Origin: Candidatus Poribacteria bacterium
Lineage (GTDB): Bacteria; Poribacteria; WGA-4E; WGA-3G
Assembly (NCBI GenBank): GCA_003635195.1
Contig: PYIY01000093.1
Coordinates: 1 to 64,000 of the forward strand
DNA length: 64,000 nucleotides
Direction of reading: 5' to 3'
In this document: positions 35,087 through 44,502 of the stretch, in pieces
How positions within the stretch are numbered: the stretch's first letter is position 1
How the letters are laid out: every line of letters begins with the position of its first letter
Position numbers and translations under genes: made by a program
Notes under the pieces: model-generated
The model's input: the letters and a program-made list of their open reading frames with translations, nothing else
The model's database searches: none
Told to the model about the DNA's origin: nothing

Positions 35087-35926
35087 TCACGTCGTGTTAT
35101 TTTCCAAAGAATACGCACGGTTTCCCCCGGGACCGCCACCGATTGCCCACGTGCCACGGAATAACGATTGCCGTTTCGGAGGCATCGTTTCGATGATTTC
35201 GTGGCTCAGATTCAGTCGATGCCACTGTGCCCAGATGGAGTTATAGCAGTTGAAAACCGCACACCGTGGGTTCGATGGATTCGTCCAATCATTCGCCGCA
35301 TGGACGAGGCTTTCCGTGAAGATAACGACGGAACCGGGTGGGCAACTGTAGTCATCCATCACCTCACGCATGTTTGCCTCCCACGGCGATTCGCTGATAT
35401 TCGGACGATACTTGTCAGGACCGCCGTAGTTGAAATGCGCTTTATGGGAACCACTGAGGAAAGAGGTAGCCCCTTGTCCTGACTTCACCTCTTCAAGTTC
35501 CCAGACGACACGCGTCAACCCCGCAAAAATCTTCTCACCAGCGACCTGATACCGCATCGCATTTGCCTGCTGCGGTGGACGCACGACGTGTGGCAGACCG
35601 TTATCGCCACGCTCCGACACATTCCAACCCGGGGGTCTCACAGTCGTAAATGACCCTTCACACCGAAACCCATAGCAATCGTCCATCACAAAGGGATCTT
35701 CGGACAGAATTTCATTGAGAACACCTACAATTGCAGGATGGTCAAGGAGGTTCTGAAGTGCGCCTTGATAACTCTGTCTGGCACCATCGTAGACTTCCGC
35801 TTTCATCTCTTCAATTTCTGAGTCCGATAATATTGATGGTAATAAAATCCAACCCCGTAAGTCGAAGAAAAACTTCTGTTCAGGGGTCATCGGCACGGGT
35901 GCATCATTAAACGTTTCTTTTGACAT
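35087..35926 (-). CDS. Phytanoyl-CoA dioxygenase-like protein, downstream paralogue
   Basis: The 279-residue protein has the double-stranded beta-helix pattern of PhyH-type oxygenases (TPEQKFFFDLRGWILLPSILSD at the start, CPPGSVVIFTESLVHAANDWTNP near the end). The distal His of the iron site may be in LVHAAND. The usual HxD proximal pair is not evident: HVVRPPQQAN stands at that place. It may bind metal differently or not be an oxygenase. It is a close paralogue of the next gene upstream (30 bp apart). AGGAGATATCC precedes the ATG. Confidence 0.82.
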   Translation of the reverse strand: MSKETFNDAPVPMTPEQKFFFDLRGWILLPSILSDSEIEEMKAEVYDGARQSYQGALQNLLDHPAIVGVLNEILSEDPFVMDDCYGFRCEGSFTTVRPPGWNVSERGDNGLPHVVRPPQQANAMRYQVAGEKIFAGLTRVVWELEEVKSGQGATSFLSGSHKAHFNYGGPDKYRPNISESPWEANMREVMDDYSCPPGSVVIFTESLVHAANDWTNPSNPRCAVFNCYNSIWAQWHRLNLSHEIIETMPPKRQSLFRGTWAIGGGPGGNRAYSLENNTT

Positions 35927-35956
35927 GGATATCTCCTTATTTGAATAGTCTTGGAA

Positions 35957-36817
35957 TTATGTGGTGTTATTCTCCAGCGAATACGCACGATTCCCACCAG
36001 GACCACCACCTATTGCCCAAGTGCCACGGAATAAAGATTGCCGTTTTGGCGGCATCTTTTCTATGATTTCATGACTTAGATTCAACCGAAACCATTGCGC
36101 CCATATCGAGTTGTAACAATTAAACACAGCACAACGCGGATTGTCAGGGTTCGTCCAGTCGTTGGTAGCATGTATAACGCTTTCAGTGAAAATAAGGACC
36201 GACCCAGGCGGACAACTATAGTCCTCCATCATATCCCTTATCTTGTTCTCCCAAGGGGATTCACTAATATTTGGACGGTATGGGTCCGGTCCACCATAGT
36301 CGAAATGCGCCTTATGAGATCCACTGAGAAAAGTCGTACCCCCCTGTCCAGCTTTCACCTCTTCAAGTTCCCAAATCACACGTGTGAGTCCCGCGAATAT
36401 CTTTCCACCGGCAACCTGATACCGCATCGCATTTGCTTGTTGTGGCGGTCGTACGACATGCGGCACTGCAGTACCACTATCAGAAGAAGTGCGCCAGCCA
36501 GGTTTCCTGACCGTCGTAACAGAATTCTCACATCGAAAGCCGTAGCAATCGTCAAAGATAAATCGTTCATCCGCGAGAATTTCGTTGAGAATACCTACAA
36601 GAGCAGGATGATCCAGTAAATTCTGGAGCGCGCCTTGATAACTGTGTCTGGCACCCGCATACACTTCCGCTTTCATCTCTTCGATTTCCGACGCTGATAA
36701 TACCGATGGTAATAAAATCCAACCCCGTAAGTCGAAGAAAAACTTCTGTTCAGGTGTCATCAATTTCTCTCCTGGAGACAACGGCATTGGATCATTAGAA
36801 TTACGAACTTCTTGCAT
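35957..36817 (-). CDS. Phytanoyl-CoA dioxygenase-like protein, upstream paralogue
   Basis: The 286-residue protein is nearly the same as its downstream neighbour through most of its length (TPEQKFFFDLRGWILLPSVLSASEIEEMKAEVYAGARHSYQGALQNLLDHPA...), so the pair arose by tandem duplication. It too lacks the HxD pair and shows HVVRPPQQAN. The ATG at 36817, with AAGGA ten bases upstream, was preferred to a TTG 27 bases earlier. The substrate is unknown; expansions of this family are typical of Poribacteria-like genomes. Confidence 0.82.
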   Translation of the reverse strand: MQEVRNSNDPMPLSPGEKLMTPEQKFFFDLRGWILLPSVLSASEIEEMKAEVYAGARHSYQGALQNLLDHPALVGILNEILADERFIFDDCYGFRCENSVTTVRKPGWRTSSDSGTAVPHVVRPPQQANAMRYQVAGGKIFAGLTRVIWELEEVKAGQGGTTFLSGSHKAHFDYGGPDPYRPNISESPWENKIRDMMEDYSCPPGSVLIFTESVIHATNDWTNPDNPRCAVFNCYNSIWAQWFRLNLSHEIIEKMPPKRQSLFRGTWAIGGGPGGNRAYSLENNTT

Positions 36818-36986
36818 AATAGTGAAATCCTTAATATAACCCAAGTTGCTACCTATAAGTTTTTAGACATCGAAACTCCGTTATTTTGTATCGTAAACTT
36901 CCAGTTTGCGTCTCCGCAAGCACAATCTGGAAGATTATGCTACATAGGTGGTAACTTAGGTTAATATAGTCAAACTAATCAATACA

Positions 36987-38735
36987 TTACAACGCCTGTT
37001 TTAATCCAGGCAAGAAATAATCCTTAACGACGACTTCCCAGCTCATGCGGGAGGCGATGTCGTAGCCTTCTCGCAGCATATCTTCTACGTCCCGGGGTTT
37101 ACGCGGCAAACGTCCTAAGAGTTTCGCAGCGATGTCTCGACTATTCTCCATTTCAATGGCGTTCCGTTCTGCTAAGCCAATATGCAGTACATCGTCTAAC
37201 GATTTTGGTGGCATCTGCAGCTGCGTATAGTCAGCGACAACGATATTCGGGACTTCACGGTTGTCGGTGGCGCGCTGAAGGAAACCGCAACAGCCGCACA
37301 CATTGCTAACCACGCAAATTGCCCCGAAACTCAACGGTTCCACCTGTGCGATTCCGAAGGGTTCATAAATAGACTGCCCAAATTCTGCATCACTCCCCTT
37401 ACGGATGTCCATGAATTCCATCTCTACCGGCATCCGTTTTCCGCAAGCGGCTTGGCTCCATCCAAATTGATTGACAAAGACCACTTTGATTGCCTTAGAC
37501 TGTAGGTTAAAGGCGGAGACCCCGTTGTTCAATTCAATTTCTGCACCGACGAGATCTGGATAACCGATTTTATGGTACATCGGCCAGCCGTAGGCTTCCT
37601 CCATCTCGTGAATGGCTTCGTTGGGTCTTCCTGTTGCAATTTCTGTGGAGAGGATGAACAGCACAGCGGTTTTGTCGTTAGAGGCAAGAAGGTCATCAAG
37701 ATGCATGAGCACCTGTAAATCGCGCCATAATCCTTTGCTTTTAACGAGCCGCGTCACGTGTGTGAAGACGTAATCGGGACGATAATCTAACAACGTTTTC
37801 GCATATTTTTGGAGCAGGGCTTTCGATGTTAGTTTTTCTTGTAGACTCACTTCAAACGCAGGGATGCCGTTATAAACGAGATTAATCGGAAAGTCCTCAA
37901 ACGGTTTTGCCAAAAATCGGAGTTCGTCTACAACGAGATCACCAACCGCGAAGATAGTATCACAGAGGTGTGCCTTATCAATCAAGGCGTGCTTGAAATA
38001 CCAGAACGGATCGTCGAACACATCGCGGATGGATTGTCCTTGCGCTTTTGCCTGATCTAAAGCGTTGTAAAAACGGACATCGTGACCGGGGTGCCCCTCA
38101 ACAATGGGACGTATCGTTGCCACTTCGTGTGCGTAGAAGACAGTACGTATGTTCTGCGCCTTTCCGTTGTTTTTCCGTTCAATAAGCACTTTGAGTGCAA
38201 GGGGCATCCCCATGAATTCGTGCGAAATGATAAACACAGGGGTCGTTGCCTCTTCACCGATGATTGCCTGCAGGGCGGCATAAGCAGGTTCAGCAAGGCG
38301 GATATACTCCTCGAACTCCCACTCACTCTCATAACGATTTGATTCGATTTGGAAGTGTTCGTAGAGTTGCCATTTGAACTGTCCGGTCAGTTCTTCGTTG
38401 CTGCTTGATACGTTCACCAAGATGACATCTGTAAGCGTCGTAACTTTGTTATCTTTATCCTTAAATTGGCGTTGTCCGTAGACGAGTTCTACATGATAGG
38501 TCTGCTCAATCTCGCTGAGAGCCTTTGCGTGGGGTGTGTCCGTTATCCCCTCGCTTGCACGGTACAGAACAGTGTCCAAACTTCCCAAATCGGCACCCGG
38601 AAAGAGAGGACCTACGAGAAAGGTACGTTCAATTGCTGCGCTGTAGTTGTGGGTTGTTAATAACCCTTCTAAAACCGCACCGATGCCCCCCATTTTTTGG
38701 ATGGCTTCGTGTGTAACGTGAACAACAATACTCAA
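36987..38735 (-). CDS. glgA: Glycogen synthase-like glycosyltransferase
   Basis: The 582-residue enzyme starts SIVVHVTHEAIQKMGGIGAVLEGLL, with the KxGG ADP/UDP-glucose contact seen in the GT5 glycogen/starch synthases. The C-terminal Rossmann domain carries DAEFGQSIYEPFGIAQVEPLSFGAICVVSN, the E-x7-E motif. It extends alpha-1,4-glucan chains from nucleotide sugar. The start is TTG with GAGG seven bases upstream. It faces the other glycogen genes on the opposite strand. Assignment to GT5 rather than GT4 is from motifs, and donor preference is open. Confidence 0.85.
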   Translation of the reverse strand: MSIVVHVTHEAIQKMGGIGAVLEGLLTTHNYSAAIERTFLVGPLFPGADLGSLDTVLYRASEGITDTPHAKALSEIEQTYHVELVYGQRQFKDKDNKVTTLTDVILVNVSSSNEELTGQFKWQLYEHFQIESNRYESEWEFEEYIRLAEPAYAALQAIIGEEATTPVFIISHEFMGMPLALKVLIERKNNGKAQNIRTVFYAHEVATIRPIVEGHPGHDVRFYNALDQAKAQGQSIRDVFDDPFWYFKHALIDKAHLCDTIFAVGDLVVDELRFLAKPFEDFPINLVYNGIPAFEVSLQEKLTSKALLQKYAKTLLDYRPDYVFTHVTRLVKSKGLWRDLQVLMHLDDLLASNDKTAVLFILSTEIATGRPNEAIHEMEEAYGWPMYHKIGYPDLVGAEIELNNGVSAFNLQSKAIKVVFVNQFGWSQAACGKRMPVEMEFMDIRKGSDAEFGQSIYEPFGIAQVEPLSFGAICVVSNVCGCCGFLQRATDNREVPNIVVADYTQLQMPPKSLDDVLHIGLAERNAIEMENSRDIAAKLLGRLPRKPRDVEDMLREGYDIASRMSWEVVVKDYFLPGLKQAL

Positions 38736-39111
38736 ATTTTTACCTCGTTTAGCGCTTTATACCATTTCTAAAAATTTATATTGCCTTAACCGCCCAACAC
38801 CCAGGCCCGGTAGGTTCGGTTTCCTAACCGAACCGGCATAACTCAAAAATGATGGTCCTTTTGAGGAATCACCATTTAGATCTGGTATTATATAGGCTTG
38901 CCAGTGAAGCCGTCAATGGGTGAGAAGATTATAAAGACGATTTTGTAATAGCGTATCTATTGCGAAGAATTATAGCATAATGTCAAAATGGATGTCAAAT
39001 CCACGTGCGAATCGCGAGCTCTCTTGTAGGATTCTCACTGCGAAGTGCTCTCGGTCGCGAACTCACTGACTGCCGACGGCTGACTGCTGACGGCTATTCA
39101 GGCTATTGTCC
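38736..39111. other. Intergenic region with a strong hairpin and dispersed words
   Basis: CCGGTAGGTTCGGTT and AACCGAACCGG (38807-38836) form a strong hairpin. Around 39027 the words GTAGGATTCTCACTGCGAAGT and GCTCTCGGTC repeat almost exactly near 48951. GACGGCTGACTGCTGACGGCT near 39075 is a CTGA-type simple repeat. No gene is seen. Confidence 0.6.
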
Positions 39112-39140
39112 TTGACAACCTTACCGAAAGTAACTATAAT
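39112..39140 (+). promoter_or_regulatory. Consensus sigma70 promoter for the winged-helix/glgP operon
   Basis: TTGACA and TATAAT are perfect and 17 bp apart. The first gene behind it encodes a small winged-helix protein, then glgP follows, so the promoter should drive both with a leader of roughly 120 bases. Confidence 0.8.
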
Positions 39141-39266
39141 ATATCCTGAAGCCTTGTGCGACATCTTTTGATTTTCCATAAGAAATTTTCGGTGTAAATT
39201 GCCGAAGGCATCGGTTAAAATGTATTCAAAAAATCCCTCAATTTTTATATGTTTTTGGAGGTAGCA

Positions 39267-39491
39267 ATGTTAGAAGATATTGGAAGCGTAGCGGGCACTA
39301 TATGGCACTACCTTGAAGAGAATAGTGAAGCCAGTGTCACCAAATTAACACGTGAACTCGGCGAGACCGAACGCACAGTTCTCATGGCGATCGGTTGGCT
39401 TGCCCGCGAAGGCAAATTAGATTTTGAGAAACGAAAACAGGGCACTTATATCACACTAAATACGCAACAATCAGACGCAGCAGCGGCATAG
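39267..39491 (+). CDS. Winged helix-turn-helix protein (DUF2582-like)
   Basis: The 74-residue protein reads MLEDIGSVAGTIWHYLEENSEASVTKLTRELGETERTVLMAIGWLAREGKLDFEKRKQG, a compact winged-helix domain with no other parts. It probably binds DNA and could regulate glgP, which it precedes by 25 bases. GGAGG sits four bases before the chosen ATG; a longer start at 39249 would bury that ribosome site. Confidence 0.85.
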   Translation: MLEDIGSVAGTIWHYLEENSEASVTKLTRELGETERTVLMAIGWLAREGKLDFEKRKQGTYITLNTQQSDAAAA

Positions 39492-39516
39492 ATTTCGGAA
39501 GGAGAAAAGATTAAGA

Positions 39517-42114
39517 ATGAAGCCACTTCGCCAATTAACAGTGGTGCCGACCTTACCGCCGAATCTTGAACCGCTGCGTGAACTCGCCTTAAATCTATGG
39601 TGGACTTGGGATCGTGAAGCATTGGATCTGTTTCATCATCTTGATGCGGAATTGTGGGAAAAAACCTATCACAACCCTGTCGCGATGCTCGGTCAGATTT
39701 CCCAAGAACGGTTGGACGCGACTTCAAAAAACAACGTATTCCTCGCACGCCTTGAGGTCATCCACAAGAAGTTTAGAGAATACCATAAAACGCCTTCGTG
39801 GTTCGAGACAAATCACAAGGATGATACACTCAAGGACCTCCAAATTGCCTATTTTTCTATGGAGTATGGCTTGACAGAATGCATGCCGCTCTACTCCGGC
39901 GGCTTAGGCGTCTTAGCAGGCGATCATCTAAAATCTACGAGTTACTTAGGACTTCCTTTCGTTGCTGTAGGACTCCTCTATCAACACGGCTATTTTCGTC
40001 AAACCCTTACGGCAGACGGCTGGCAGATGGCAGATTACCCAACCAATGATTTTTACAATATGCCCATTCAGCCTGCTAAGCTTGATGACGGGTCCCCACT
40101 TTTAGTAGAAGTCGAATACCCAGACGGAAAGGCGATTGCCAAAGTCTGGTGTGCACAAGTCGGACGCGTCCCACTGTATCTATTGGATACAAATATCCCC
40201 GAAAACCAGCACGAAGAGTTGCGGAACATCACGGATTACCTGTATGGTGGTGATGAACGCCTTCGCATCAAGCAAGAAATTCTGCTCGGTATTGGTGGCT
40301 ACCGTGCCTTGGCAGCGCTCGGCATCCGGCCCACCGTCTGCCACATGAATGAAGGACACGCCGCGTTCCTCGCTATTGAACGTATCCGGCAGATGATGTT
40401 GCAGACAGGTATCCGTTTTGAAGAAGCTTGCGAAGCGACAAAGGCAGGAAACATCTTCACGACACATACGCCTGTCCCGGCTGGCATCGACTGGTTTCCG
40501 CCCGATTTAGTCAACCACTTCTTTAGCAGTTATTACCGTGAACTCGGTGTCTCCATGGATACCTTTCTTGGTCTTGGTAGAACGAATCCGTCGAATACAC
40601 ATAGTGAATTCAGTCCCGCCCTCCTCGCGCTTCGGCTCTCCGCGATGTGCAACGGCGTGAGCCAACTACACGGAGAGGTCGCCCGTGAGATGTGGAAAGA
40701 CCTCTGGCCCGGTACGCCTGTGCATGAAGTGCCGATTGGTGCCATTACGAACGGCATTCATACCCGTTCATGGGTCTCTGGCGATATGCAGAGCCTTTTT
40801 GACAGGTACCTCGGGCCCCGCTGGATTGTCGAACTCACAAATCAAGCGGTGTGGACGCAAATTTCGCAGATTCCAGACCCGGAACTGTGGCGGACACATG
40901 AACGCCGACGTGAACGTCTCATTACGTTTGCGCGTCAACGCCAAGAACAGAAACAGGCACTCGGCGGCAGCATTTCCAAGCGTCCGCAAGAGAGCGATAC
41001 CTTGGCAACGAAAATTCTCAATTCGGCGGCGTTGACCATCGGGTTTGCGCGCCGATTTGCGACTTATAAACGTGCGACTTTACTGTTCCACGATGTTGAT
41101 CGGCTTGATAAGATTCTCAATCACCCGGAACGACCTGTTCAACTTATTTTTGCGGGGAAAGCGCATCCGCATGACTATGAGGGGAAATTGCTTATCCAGC
41201 GGATCGCTCGGATCGCTGCGGAACCGCGGTTTTATCATAAAATCGTCTTCATTGAGAATTACGATATTTGTGTCGGACGTTATCTCGTTGAAGGTGTTGA
41301 TGTGTGGCTTAACAACCCGTTACGTCCGAACGAGGCGAGCGGTACGAGCGGTATGAAGGCAGCAGCAAACGGGGTGCTTAACCTCAGTATCGCAGACGGT
41401 TGGTGGGCTGAAGCGAATCATTTGGGTGGTGGGTGGACGATTGACACCGGACCCGTTATAGAGGATTCCAAATCTACCAACAAGGCACACGCCAATGCCA
41501 TTTATGATCTCCTTGAAAACGAGATTGTGCCGCTCTTTTATCAACGTAACGCTGTTGACGATGTGCCTTATGAATGGGTCGCACGGATGAAGACTGCGAT
41601 GCAGAATCTGGCACCTATTTTCAATACCAAACGGATGGTGTCAGAATACGCGGAACAGTTATATTTTCCGGCACATCGGCGTTGGCAAGCACTCAATGAA
41701 TCGGAGGCGAAACGCAGTATCGCCTTAGCACGCTGGAAAACCCACATTCGAGACCATTGGGGTGATCTTCGGGTTGAGGAAAAGCGCACTGATGCGAAAA
41801 TCGCTGCTGCACAAAGTTATGAACTTGGGGTAGGTGAATCCACAACGGTGCAAGCAGTCGTCCGAACCGATGTCCTATTTCCGCACGAACTCGCCGTTCA
41901 AATTTATCACGGTGTATTAGATGCAGCAGGCGAAATCCACAATGGGACTGTGAGTCCAATGGCGTATAAGGACGACCTCGGGGGTGGCACCTATCTTTTT
42001 CAAGGGACACTGACCTTGAAACAGACAGGCTTGCACGGTTATACTGTGCGGGTTTTACCCTATCATGAGGATTTGCAATCCCCACACGAACTCGGCTTAG
42101 TGACGTGGGCATAA
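39517..42114 (+). CDS. glgP: Alpha-glucan (glycogen) phosphorylase
   Basis: The 865-residue GT35 enzyme releases glucose 1-phosphate from alpha-glucans using pyridoxal phosphate. The catalytic region NPLRPNEASGTSGMKAAANGVLNLSIADGWW near residue 608 contains the PLP lysine, and FARRFATYKRATLL lies before it. The N-terminus (LEPLRELALNLWWTWDREALDLF) matches the bacterial short form with the DUF3417 extension. AAGGAG lies 12 bases before the ATG. Tight spacing to the winged-helix gene indicates one operon. Confidence 0.96.
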   Translation: MKPLRQLTVVPTLPPNLEPLRELALNLWWTWDREALDLFHHLDAELWEKTYHNPVAMLGQISQERLDATSKNNVFLARLEVIHKKFREYHKTPSWFETNHKDDTLKDLQIAYFSMEYGLTECMPLYSGGLGVLAGDHLKSTSYLGLPFVAVGLLYQHGYFRQTLTADGWQMADYPTNDFYNMPIQPAKLDDGSPLLVEVEYPDGKAIAKVWCAQVGRVPLYLLDTNIPENQHEELRNITDYLYGGDERLRIKQEILLGIGGYRALAALGIRPTVCHMNEGHAAFLAIERIRQMMLQTGIRFEEACEATKAGNIFTTHTPVPAGIDWFPPDLVNHFFSSYYRELGVSMDTFLGLGRTNPSNTHSEFSPALLALRLSAMCNGVSQLHGEVAREMWKDLWPGTPVHEVPIGAITNGIHTRSWVSGDMQSLFDRYLGPRWIVELTNQAVWTQISQIPDPELWRTHERRRERLITFARQRQEQKQALGGSISKRPQESDTLATKILNSAALTIGFARRFATYKRATLLFHDVDRLDKILNHPERPVQLIFAGKAHPHDYEGKLLIQRIARIAAEPRFYHKIVFIENYDICVGRYLVEGVDVWLNNPLRPNEASGTSGMKAAANGVLNLSIADGWWAEANHLGGGWTIDTGPVIEDSKSTNKAHANAIYDLLENEIVPLFYQRNAVDDVPYEWVARMKTAMQNLAPIFNTKRMVSEYAEQLYFPAHRRWQALNESEAKRSIALARWKTHIRDHWGDLRVEEKRTDAKIAAAQSYELGVGESTTVQAVVRTDVLFPHELAVQIYHGVLDAAGEIHNGTVSPMAYKDDLGGGTYLFQGTLTLKQTGLHGYTVRVLPYHEDLQSPHELGLVTWA

Positions 42115-42299
42115 AAGTATATCTCTCCTGTTGGATGTTGGAGCAGAGGTTCACCTTTTGCGTTGCGCATAACCGTTTTTAAGCGTATAATAAGAGTACG
42201 CAGCTTGAAACGAAGTGGAAAGGGACGTGAAGTTCTTAATCTACTTGACCGAACCTCAAGGAATGATTAAAAATTCTTTGTAATACCAAAAACCAAGCC

Positions 42300-42377
42300 C
42301 GTAATGTAATGGAGGGCGACTCCTAAAAAAGCACGGCAAAGTCCTAATCCACGTTGTTTAACCGCAAGGAAAATTAA
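42300..42377 (+). repeat. Dispersed repeat carrying a ribosome site, before hisB
   Basis: CGTAATGTAATGGAG (42300-42314) and AACCGCAAGGAAAATTAA (42360-42377) match, in the other orientation, the ends of the element at 52441-52520. The right end again places AAGGAAA before a start codon, here hisB, as it does before the permease at 28387. Confidence 0.7.
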
Positions 42378-42387
42378 AAATTAAAAA

Positions 42388-42975
42388 ATGGACAGAAAAG
42401 CAGAAATTGCCCGCGAAACGGCAGAGACCCGCATCCGGCTCAGCCTTGACCTTGACGGAACTGGGGTTTCTACTATTAATACCGGCGTTGGATTCTTGGA
42501 TCACATGTTGGAACTCTTTGCCAAACACGGCTTCTTTGATTTGGAGATTGAGGCGAAGGGTGATTTACATGTAGATGCGCATCATACAACTGAAGATATC
42601 GGTATCTGCCTGGGGCAAGCCCTCCAAAAAGCAGTACTCGACAAAGCAGGGATGCAACGCTTCGGCAGTTTTGCTGTTCCGATGTATGAATCGCTTGCGA
42701 AAGTTGACTTGGATGTCTGCGGACGACCTTACCTCCACTTTGAGACACCGCTTAATTATGGAAAAGTCGGTGATTTTGATATTGAACTCGCGGAGGAATT
42801 TTTTCACGGATTTGTGAACCACAGCGGTACAACTTTGCACATCAACGTCCCGTACGGCACGAATCAGCACCATATCATTGAAGCCATCTTTAAGGCGGTT
42901 GCGAAAGCGTTGCATATTGCGACGCGTCTTGATGAAAATATCACCGGTGTTCTGTCCACTAAAGGGAGTTTATAG
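42388..42975 (+). CDS. hisB: Imidazoleglycerol-phosphate dehydratase
   Basis: The 195-residue monofunctional enzyme catalyses the sixth step of histidine synthesis. The paired metal motifs DAHHTTEDIGICLGQAL near residue 63 and GTNQHHIIEAIFKAVAKAL near 160 bracket the two fused half-domains, and GFLDHMLELFAKHG is the usual start motif. No phosphatase domain is present. It lies alone among glycogen genes, away from other his genes. The only ribosome-like site is AAGGAAA inside the upstream dispersed repeat, 15 bases from the ATG. Confidence 0.96.
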   Translation: MDRKAEIARETAETRIRLSLDLDGTGVSTINTGVGFLDHMLELFAKHGFFDLEIEAKGDLHVDAHHTTEDIGICLGQALQKAVLDKAGMQRFGSFAVPMYESLAKVDLDVCGRPYLHFETPLNYGKVGDFDIELAEEFFHGFVNHSGTTLHINVPYGTNQHHIIEAIFKAVAKALHIATRLDENITGVLSTKGSL

Positions 42976-43156
42976 TAAAATAGTTATAAGTTATAAGTTT
43001 TTAGTTTTTGGTTAAGAGGATTCTGATTCACTCACATATCTTTGTTACCTTTGTTACTTCAATTCGGTAACGACGAGGACAAAGAGATGATCAAGCACCA
43101 GAAAACAGACTTATAACTTATAATCGATAACTGACGACTAAATTAGGAGCGTGCTT

Positions 43157-44449
43157 ATGAGTAACGGGAACGTTATTGCTGTTATTCTTGGAGGGGGCCG
43201 CGGCACCCGTCTGTTTCCGTTGACACGGGATCGGGCGAAACCGAGTGTCCCGATTGCAGGCAAATTTCGACTCGTGGACATACCGATTAGTAATTGCCTA
43301 CATTCAGGACTGGAGAAAATCTATGTCTTGACCCAGTTCAACTCTGTCTCCTTGAATCGACATATTGTACAAACGTACCGCTTTGATACGTATCGTCGCG
43401 GGTTCGTCCAAATTCTTGCAGCGCAACAGACGCTGATGGGTGAAGAGTGGTATCAAGGAACAGCGGATGCTATTAAGCACAACCAACCTTATATTCTTAA
43501 TCCACGATTTGCAGACGATCATGTCCTGATTCTTGCTGGTGACCATCTTTATCGGATGGATTATCAAAAAATGTTGGCTGTTCACACTGAATCTAAAGCG
43601 GACATTACAGTCTCTGTCATCCCGGTGGAGAAAGAGATTACGAGTGGACTCGGCATTCTCCAAGCAGATGGGAATGGGCGTATCGTCGATTTCGTTGAAA
43701 AGCCGCAAACGGAGGAAGAACTCCAGCGATTACGCGTCGAACCTGAGGTATTCACATCACGCGGTATTGAAGCACGCGGCAGGGAATACATCGCTTCAAT
43801 GGGCATCTATATCTTTAATCGCGAGGTCTTGCGAGAGGTGCTCCAAGATGATTCAAATGTGGATTTTGGTAAAGATATTATCCCGAAGAGTATTCAAACG
43901 CGCCCGGTTTCAGCCTACTTTTTCGATGGCTATTGGGAGGATATCGGTACGATTCACTCATTCTATTTAGCGAATATTGCGCTCACCGATGCCACACCGG
44001 CATTCAATTTCTACGATGAGCAGGCACCGATCTATACCAATCGTCGGCATCTGCCAAGTACCAAAGTCAACAGCAGTAGTGTCCGTTCTTCAATCCTCGC
44101 CGAAGGCTCTATCATTGATGATTCTGAACTTGATAGAACAATTGTGGGTATCCGCAGCATCATCTCCGGGGGTAGTCGCGTTTACCAATCTGTCCTCATG
44201 GGAGCAGACTACTATGAATCAGATGCGTCGCGAGCGGAAAATGAAAAGTCAGGTATCCCGAATGTCGGTATCGGTCGAAATTGCTTGATTCAGAATGCAA
44301 TCATTGACAAAAATGCGCGTATCGGTGATAATTCAGTACTGGTGAACCGAGACGGAATTGATAATTACGATGGTGAAAACTATTACATTCGGGATGGTAT
44401 TGTGATTGTTCCAAAGGACGCGACGATACTTCCTGAAACCGTCGTCTAA
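43157..44449 (+). CDS. glgC: Glucose-1-phosphate adenylyltransferase
   Basis: The 430-residue enzyme makes ADP-glucose, the glycogen donor. The nucleotidyltransferase start VIAVILGGGRGTRLFPLTRDRAKPSVPIAGKFRLVDIPISNCL and WEDIGTIHSFYLAN are family hallmarks, and the C-terminal half has the left-handed beta-helix repeats (GRNCLIQNAIIDKNARIGDNSVL). It looks more like the cyanobacterial/plant than the enterobacterial form. I chose the ATG at 43157 with AGGAGC upstream over a GTG six bases earlier. It supplies substrate to the glycogen synthase of this window. Confidence 0.95.
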   Translation: MSNGNVIAVILGGGRGTRLFPLTRDRAKPSVPIAGKFRLVDIPISNCLHSGLEKIYVLTQFNSVSLNRHIVQTYRFDTYRRGFVQILAAQQTLMGEEWYQGTADAIKHNQPYILNPRFADDHVLILAGDHLYRMDYQKMLAVHTESKADITVSVIPVEKEITSGLGILQADGNGRIVDFVEKPQTEEELQRLRVEPEVFTSRGIEARGREYIASMGIYIFNREVLREVLQDDSNVDFGKDIIPKSIQTRPVSAYFFDGYWEDIGTIHSFYLANIALTDATPAFNFYDEQAPIYTNRRHLPSTKVNSSSVRSSILAEGSIIDDSELDRTIVGIRSIISGGSRVYQSVLMGADYYESDASRAENEKSGIPNVGIGRNCLIQNAIIDKNARIGDNSVLVNRDGIDNYDGENYYIRDGIVIVPKDATILPETVV

Positions 44450-44502
44450 ATGATAGCCTTGGATTTTAGCATCAAGGTCTGTTTAAAAACGGAGAGTTTC
44501 TG

